From positions 1,116,001-1,180,000 of the forward strand of contig JAQOTN010000019.1 of assembly GCA_028554745.1 (NCBI GenBank): a stretch of 64,000 bases of DNA. The letters are read 5' to 3'. The notes under the pieces are model-generated. The model did not search any database. It saw nothing but the letters and a program-made list of their open reading frames with translations, and had not been told where the DNA came from. The DNA is from Blastocrithidia nonstop (taxonomy: Eukaryota; Euglenozoa; Kinetoplastea; Trypanosomatida; Trypanosomatidae). Made by a program: the position numbers and the translations under genes. This document shows positions 59,801-64,000 of this stretch, one piece after another (the first letter of the stretch is position 1; each line of letters begins with the position of its first letter).

Positions 59801-62800
59801 CACTCTGTTCAAGAGGACAGAGCCGTATCCGACATGAAGGAAAAGGCGGCGGTTGCACAAGGGTTGACGCTGTGTCCTGTCTGGCAGCGACACTGCCCTG
59901 TGACGTTGAGTGAGGATGAGGTGTTAATCGAAGGTGCCGCCTGTTACAGCTGTTCGTTTCGTGGACGATATTACCTGTTTGCCTCGTAACGTAAATTACA
60001 CAAGTTTATGTCACACCCAATACGATACTTGAGTAGGCGTCCAGTAGACCACCATGGGATGTTGATACTCATGTAGAGTAGCTATAATAATAGTAATAAT
60101 AATAATAATAACAACTACAAAATTTATGAAAGTCAGTAGTCTGCGCCACCAATCATTACATCACTCGCAGATTCATTACAATTAACTGCCATGACGTACA
60201 ATGACTTTGCCCAGTGTGTTTCACACCGCTAACGTTTGTAGCAGATTCGTGAATAAATTTACAAATCGAGAAAAAGTTATGATATGACTGAACGTGAAGC
60301 ACGAGAGGAACGCGCTGAACGACGGCGTAAGATTGAACTAAAACATAAAAAGGCAACTGGAGGAGCAGAAAAAGGAGCCAAAGGTAAAAAGACCGCGCGA
60401 ACACCTCGTCTGTCTACGATTACGATCAGAACTCCCACCTAGCAAACCGAAGCTATCATGGACAACAACGACGACGACAAGAATGATGTAATAGATGGTA
60501 ATGTCAACAAGTTTGATGTGCAAAGTGCTACTGGCCTGTTCACACAACGAATCACAAGCGGTGGAGGAATACGTGTACGTGGCAGTTCATAACTGGCGTA
60601 GTAACATCTCAGTGACATTATTGCGGAGGCAATACGTCTGAAGAAACAAGAACGACGTAATGCACTGCCTATTCTTGTCAGCATGGACTGTGATGCCTTG
60701 ACGAGTGATCATGTTGATTTGAACGAGATAATTGTACAATTTGAGCGAATGCTACGCTAACGTGCTTTTCCAACGAATGTGATTGTATTGAAACAAGATG
60801 TTAATCTTCAAGCATAACAAAGTAACCAGCAATAATAGGAGTAATCACAATAGTAGTATGATTAGTAGTAGTAGTAGAAGAAGAAGAAGAAGAAAGAGAG
60901 AAAAACACTACTACATACATCTACTCATGAGGCAAATGACAAGACATAATTGTCAAGACAACTATTTCATGCATTATTGACAAAATTGAATGATATGGCT
61001 ACACAGAGCAGTATCTGTAATAACCGATCACACCATTATGGCAGAGGTACTAGTGCGCAGGAACAGAGAAATAACTCAAACACGTAGATGTAAGAATATC
61101 TTATGCAAACCATTAGTGTAGCGCACAAATCTCATGACTAGTTGTTAAATGAAGTACTCTATGCTGTTTGCCCTGGTGTCGCAAAGGCAACCGCCGAAGG
61201 CGTAGATGCGAATGAGGAAGCGTAGTAGCAAGAAATAGATGAGGCTGCTCGCAGGGCGGAACTTCGTGGCTAGCGATTTGTACCATAAAATAATAACGTG
61301 TATTAGTCATAGTAAGGATAACAATAGTAGTAGTAGTTATAGTAGCAGTAGTTTTAGTAATACAACGAAGGTGAAGAAAATGGTGCAAGTAGATCGGTTA
61401 ATGTCATACGTGAATTGAAAAAACGTTTGCCAATCACATACCGCGAATACGCGTTGCAACCTCGACAGAAATTTTTACATCTGTTTGGTGGCTGTCTTAA
61501 CTACTGCCCAGTTACACTGCACTAGAAAAATTTACTTCTTCGTGGTAAGAACGAGATTGCCGCACTATATTATGATAAGATGTACCTCTTTGCCGATGAA
61601 TTGTGTCAGGAACGATTTATGTGCAACCCTCTTAAATACATTGAATCTGAGCGACTGCACATTGCATTGCCACCACCCAGAATGTGAATTACCGGTGTAC
61701 GTTTTGCCGGTAAACGGACACTTGCAAGGCTAATAGCACGACACACCAACATACCATGCTTTACACTTCACCGTGCATTTTTGTAGCAATGCATCCATGC
61801 AGCTCAGGCCGTGGCTGGCACATAGAAAGCAATACATGAAATTGTCACACGTGTAGGAGATGTAATTACTGTGCCGTCTCAAAGTGTGTAGACTAACACG
61901 TATCTTGCACGTGCATGCAAGTTGCTACAGTAGGTGAAAGACAAGTAGAAATAGTAAAAGCGTTGCTTGTAGTTGAAGGCAGTGGCAGAGCAGAAGATTG
62001 CATAACGCGAACGCAAAGAGGCTGAGCGTGAGCAGTATGGTCAAGATGCCAGTGAAGACGAAGAAGACGAAGACGATGACGAAATCAAACGTCAACAAAA
62101 CGAATAAGAATAAGCGTTATTGTATGAACAGTCGTAATATGAACCATAAGACGAGTAGGAAAAGAAGGCACGTTTGCATGAGTCGTACCTACGTATAGCA
62201 AGCTGTCTGACACGCATTGAACCGTTTGAGTCCAAAGGCTACATACTTGTCTGCAAAGCACTTTCGTAGTAAGATTTGTAAATTATGTTTGCCTAGGGTG
62301 CCATTCCATAAGTGATGCTTAAAATGTAGGCAAACTTATAAACTCTTGAAGAACGGCGACGTAAGTATGAATTGTACTTGAGGCGTGTTGCCTAAAAATA
62401 AGAGTTGGTCAAGCAGGTGAAATATCAACAAAAGGCAATGACACGTCGTGAGATGAAACGATAAAAAATAAAGCAGCGTAAGTAGCGTCAGTTGCGCAGG
62501 TGACGACGACGGCACATTGGCCAAGACGATGAGTTGTAAAATGATGTTAATGAAGTTGCAAATGAAAATAAAAACACTAATGATAAAGATAATAGTATCT
62601 CTACTAAGAAGAATGAAATAGGTGTAACGGAGAGAAGTACAAACGAAACTATCATGTCTGCCAATACAACATAGAATAAGAATAAGAATAAGAATAATGG
62701 TAATGGTGGTGATGCAGCTGATGATGATGACGACGATATTATAAGTATAAATGACCATGACATTAATGATGATGAAGAAGAAGTGATGAAAGTAAACGAC

Positions 62801-63542
62801 TTTGTGTAAATGATGCGTGAGCGACTAGTTCAGGTACATATTCTCGCCAGTGATGCGGTAGAAGAAACAGTACTGTAGCAATCACTGCTGATGCTCTCAC
62901 CTCATTTGTAGAATCGACGTTCCCTCTTTGCACTTCCGTAGGTAGTCAAGTTCGAAAAGGCATTGACTGCGTTACATACTGGTAAATATTTGTGATCCTG
63001 CTTTGGTCTACGTGATGCGGTTGAGTGATACGATGAGCAGCATTACAAAAAGAAGCGTGAATGTGCATGAAAGTCTAATGGCGTTGCATTAGCAGAGTAA
63101 TGCAATGTAGAAGAAGATGATTCAAATGACAATTACACAAGTAGTTTATTGCATGACACGTAAACGTAAAATAATAACGGTGATAGTCATGCTGGTCATC
63201 ATGACAATTATAGTGAAAATTTTGATGACAATGAAGTACCATAGTTGAGCGAGTATGACTCGGATGAGGTAGACGAGAATCGACATAAGATTTAGCGATA
63301 TTTACGAAAATACGCACAATCCCAATCACCACGAGCAGCGGTGTTGCATGGCCGTGTTTATTTTTTCAACCATGACACCACACTTTCTCGTTTTTTGCGT
63401 AATGCAATGATGTACATTGATCAAGATGCACTATTACCACCACCACCACAACAACAACATCAGACCATAGTGCAAGCTAAACCTGTCATTAGTATTTTTG
63501 AGATTAGTAACAATACCAAATTACCTTACCATCATCATAACA

Positions 63543-63595
<53 letters not shown>

Positions 63596-64000
63596 AGCAG
63601 TAAAAGTCATGGTACAAACACAAGGATAAGTACATCGCTCATGTTGCAAGACAAGCCAAAAATACGTACATTTGCAGAATCGGTGGCGTACAACATGAAT
63701 TATGTATTTATTTCGGCAGGTAAGTTGCTCTCCTGAGCAGTGCTGCAAACCACACTCGCACCATAGCTTCGTCGTCGTGCAATACATTGCATTTTGCACA
63801 ATGCAGGAAAAAGTGATGAAAATGATGATGATAGTGTAAACGATAAACAAGACGAGGTAGCACTACTGTTGCAATAACTTTTGTGCTTACGTCTTGCAAG
63901 TGCCTAGGTCAAACAGCGTGGTGCTATTTTACTCAACCTTCCACGAAATGTGGCACAGTACACGGCCATTTGCAACACAACCTCGTGTGCTACTATTGTC
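56828..64000 (+). CDS. Giant adenylate kinase 9-like protein (partial, runs off the window)
   Basis: At least 2391 aa; no end in the window. Several units resemble the AK9 repeat of vertebrates, where a CPV.L....L..G...F...Y.....L..F..NP..YL module precedes a P-loop kinase. Module 1 at about residues 1015-1070 (LCPVWQRHCPVTLSEDEVLI, RGRYYLFASERKLHKFM). Module 2 at about 1550-1640 is the best: FGGCLNYCPVTLHEKNLLLR, YYDKMYLFADELCQERFMCN and the P-loop WITGVRFAGKRTLARLIARH, with W from TGA. Module 3 near 2172 (LHGRVYFFNHDTTLSRFL) and a possible kinase remnant RGAILLNLPRNVAQ near 2370. Between lie acidic and Asn-rich linkers and charged coiled coil. AK9-type proteins are linked to cilia and flagella. 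Start MANDSSSRSSKKKG follows a T-rich tract. Catalytic competence of each unit cannot be judged. Confidence 0.8.
61304..61360 (+). repeat. Dense run of sense TAG/TAA codons (Glu-rich tract)
   Basis: Of 19 consecutive codons, 13 are TAG or TAA, including four TAG in a row, inside the AK9-like frame. With the code used here the tract is Glu-rich (E with a few Q, S, G, L, F). A related tract lies at 60829-60890. Confidence 0.85.
63546..63590 (+). repeat. AAT repeat coding polyasparagine
   Basis: About 14 consecutive AAT codons in frame inside the AK9-like gene, between modules; a trinucleotide microsatellite within coding sequence. Confidence 0.9.

Larger units (their letters stand above)
1021..64000 (+). 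other. Unidirectional gene array read with a no-dedicated-stop genetic code
   Basis: All recognisable genes lie on the plus strand and are uninterrupted once TAA/TAG are read as Glu and TGA as Trp. I saw no intron: conserved domains run without frame change across every gene. Spacers are AT-rich and contain T/C-rich tracts followed by AG, as expected of trans-splice acceptors. Strand uniformity, lack of introns and this code together match the trypanosomatid Blastocrithidia (table 31). The assignment to a Blastocrithidia-like organism is an inference from code, gene order style and protein families; no rRNA or spliced-leader gene is present to confirm it. Confidence 0.88.

Noticed and set aside
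62336-62758. Minus-strand 140-codon hydrophobic frame
   Set aside because: Antisense of Lys/Arg/Asp/Asn-rich linker of the AK9-like gene; hydrophobic only because it complements charged codons.
1-64000. tRNA, rRNA, spliced-leader genes or transposable elements
   Set aside because: I looked for T-loop and box motifs, rRNA-like blocks, reverse-transcriptase or transposase motifs and terminal repeats and found none that I could support.

Overview
The window looks like nuclear DNA of a trypanosomatid close to Blastocrithidia, in which all three stop codons have been reassigned. Read with the standard code there is almost no gene in 64 kb. Read with TAA and TAG as glutamate and TGA as tryptophan (NCBI translation table 31), the plus strand resolves into about 22 well-supported genes plus a few small candidates. 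The code is fixed by conserved positions. TGA gives the W of LWDTAG in a Rab (1207-1209), of VWDMGG in ARL3 (3954-3956) and of LRIWD in both TBC proteins. TAA-TAA gives the EE of the ARL3 motif before the conserved [11 protein letters not shown] stretch (4092-4097). TAG gives the E of HNADDTAET in CTU1 (31962-31964). Glutamine, as in ciliates, fits these sites less well. TAA also serves as the real terminator, often in tandem.

Every convincing gene is on the plus strand, intronless, and separated from its neighbours by AT-rich spacers of 0.2 to 2 kb with T/C-rich tracts. This is what a trypanosomatid polycistronic, trans-spliced unit looks like. Many proteins carry Asn-, Asp-, Ser- or Glu-rich insertions built from trinucleotide runs, so several are much longer than usual for their families.

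Layout: 1.0-4.3 kb small GTPases (RAB23-like, ARL3). 6.3-11.4 kb a very acidic coiled-coil protein of unknown function. 11.9-17.4 kb a VPS54-like GARP subunit. 18-20.6 kb two unrecognised proteins. 21-21.8 kb a sucrase/ferredoxin (Apd1-like) protein. 22.7-24.3 kb a Nup50/RanBD nucleoporin. 25.4-27.1 kb a FIS1-like tail-anchored protein with a large insertion. 28.1-31.1 kb a basic, probably mitochondrial protein and an unknown. 31.4-32.7 kb CTU1/NCS6. 33.1-33.5 kb selenoprotein K. 34.4 kb centrin. 35.6-37.6 kb CNOT10-like. 38.9-40.5 kb an ABC1/ADCK kinase. 41.5-46.4 kb two consecutive TBC RabGAPs. 48.0-50.3 kb eIF4G (MIF4G plus MA3). 51.6-52.7 kb an unknown Trp-rich protein. 53.1-56.4 kb COG2. 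From 56.8 kb past the window end, a giant adenylate-kinase-9-like protein.

Functionally the unit mixes membrane traffic (Rab23, ARL3, VPS54, COG2, two RabGAPs), flagellum and basal body (ARL3, centrin, Rab23, AK9-like), RNA and translation (CTU1, CNOT10, eIF4G, Nup50) and mitochondrion (FIS1, ADCK). That mix is normal for a trypanosomatid directional cluster and need not mean co-function. The most striking single point is selenoprotein K: its only TGA sits at the antepenultimate codon, the family's selenocysteine position, in a genome where TGA otherwise means tryptophan.
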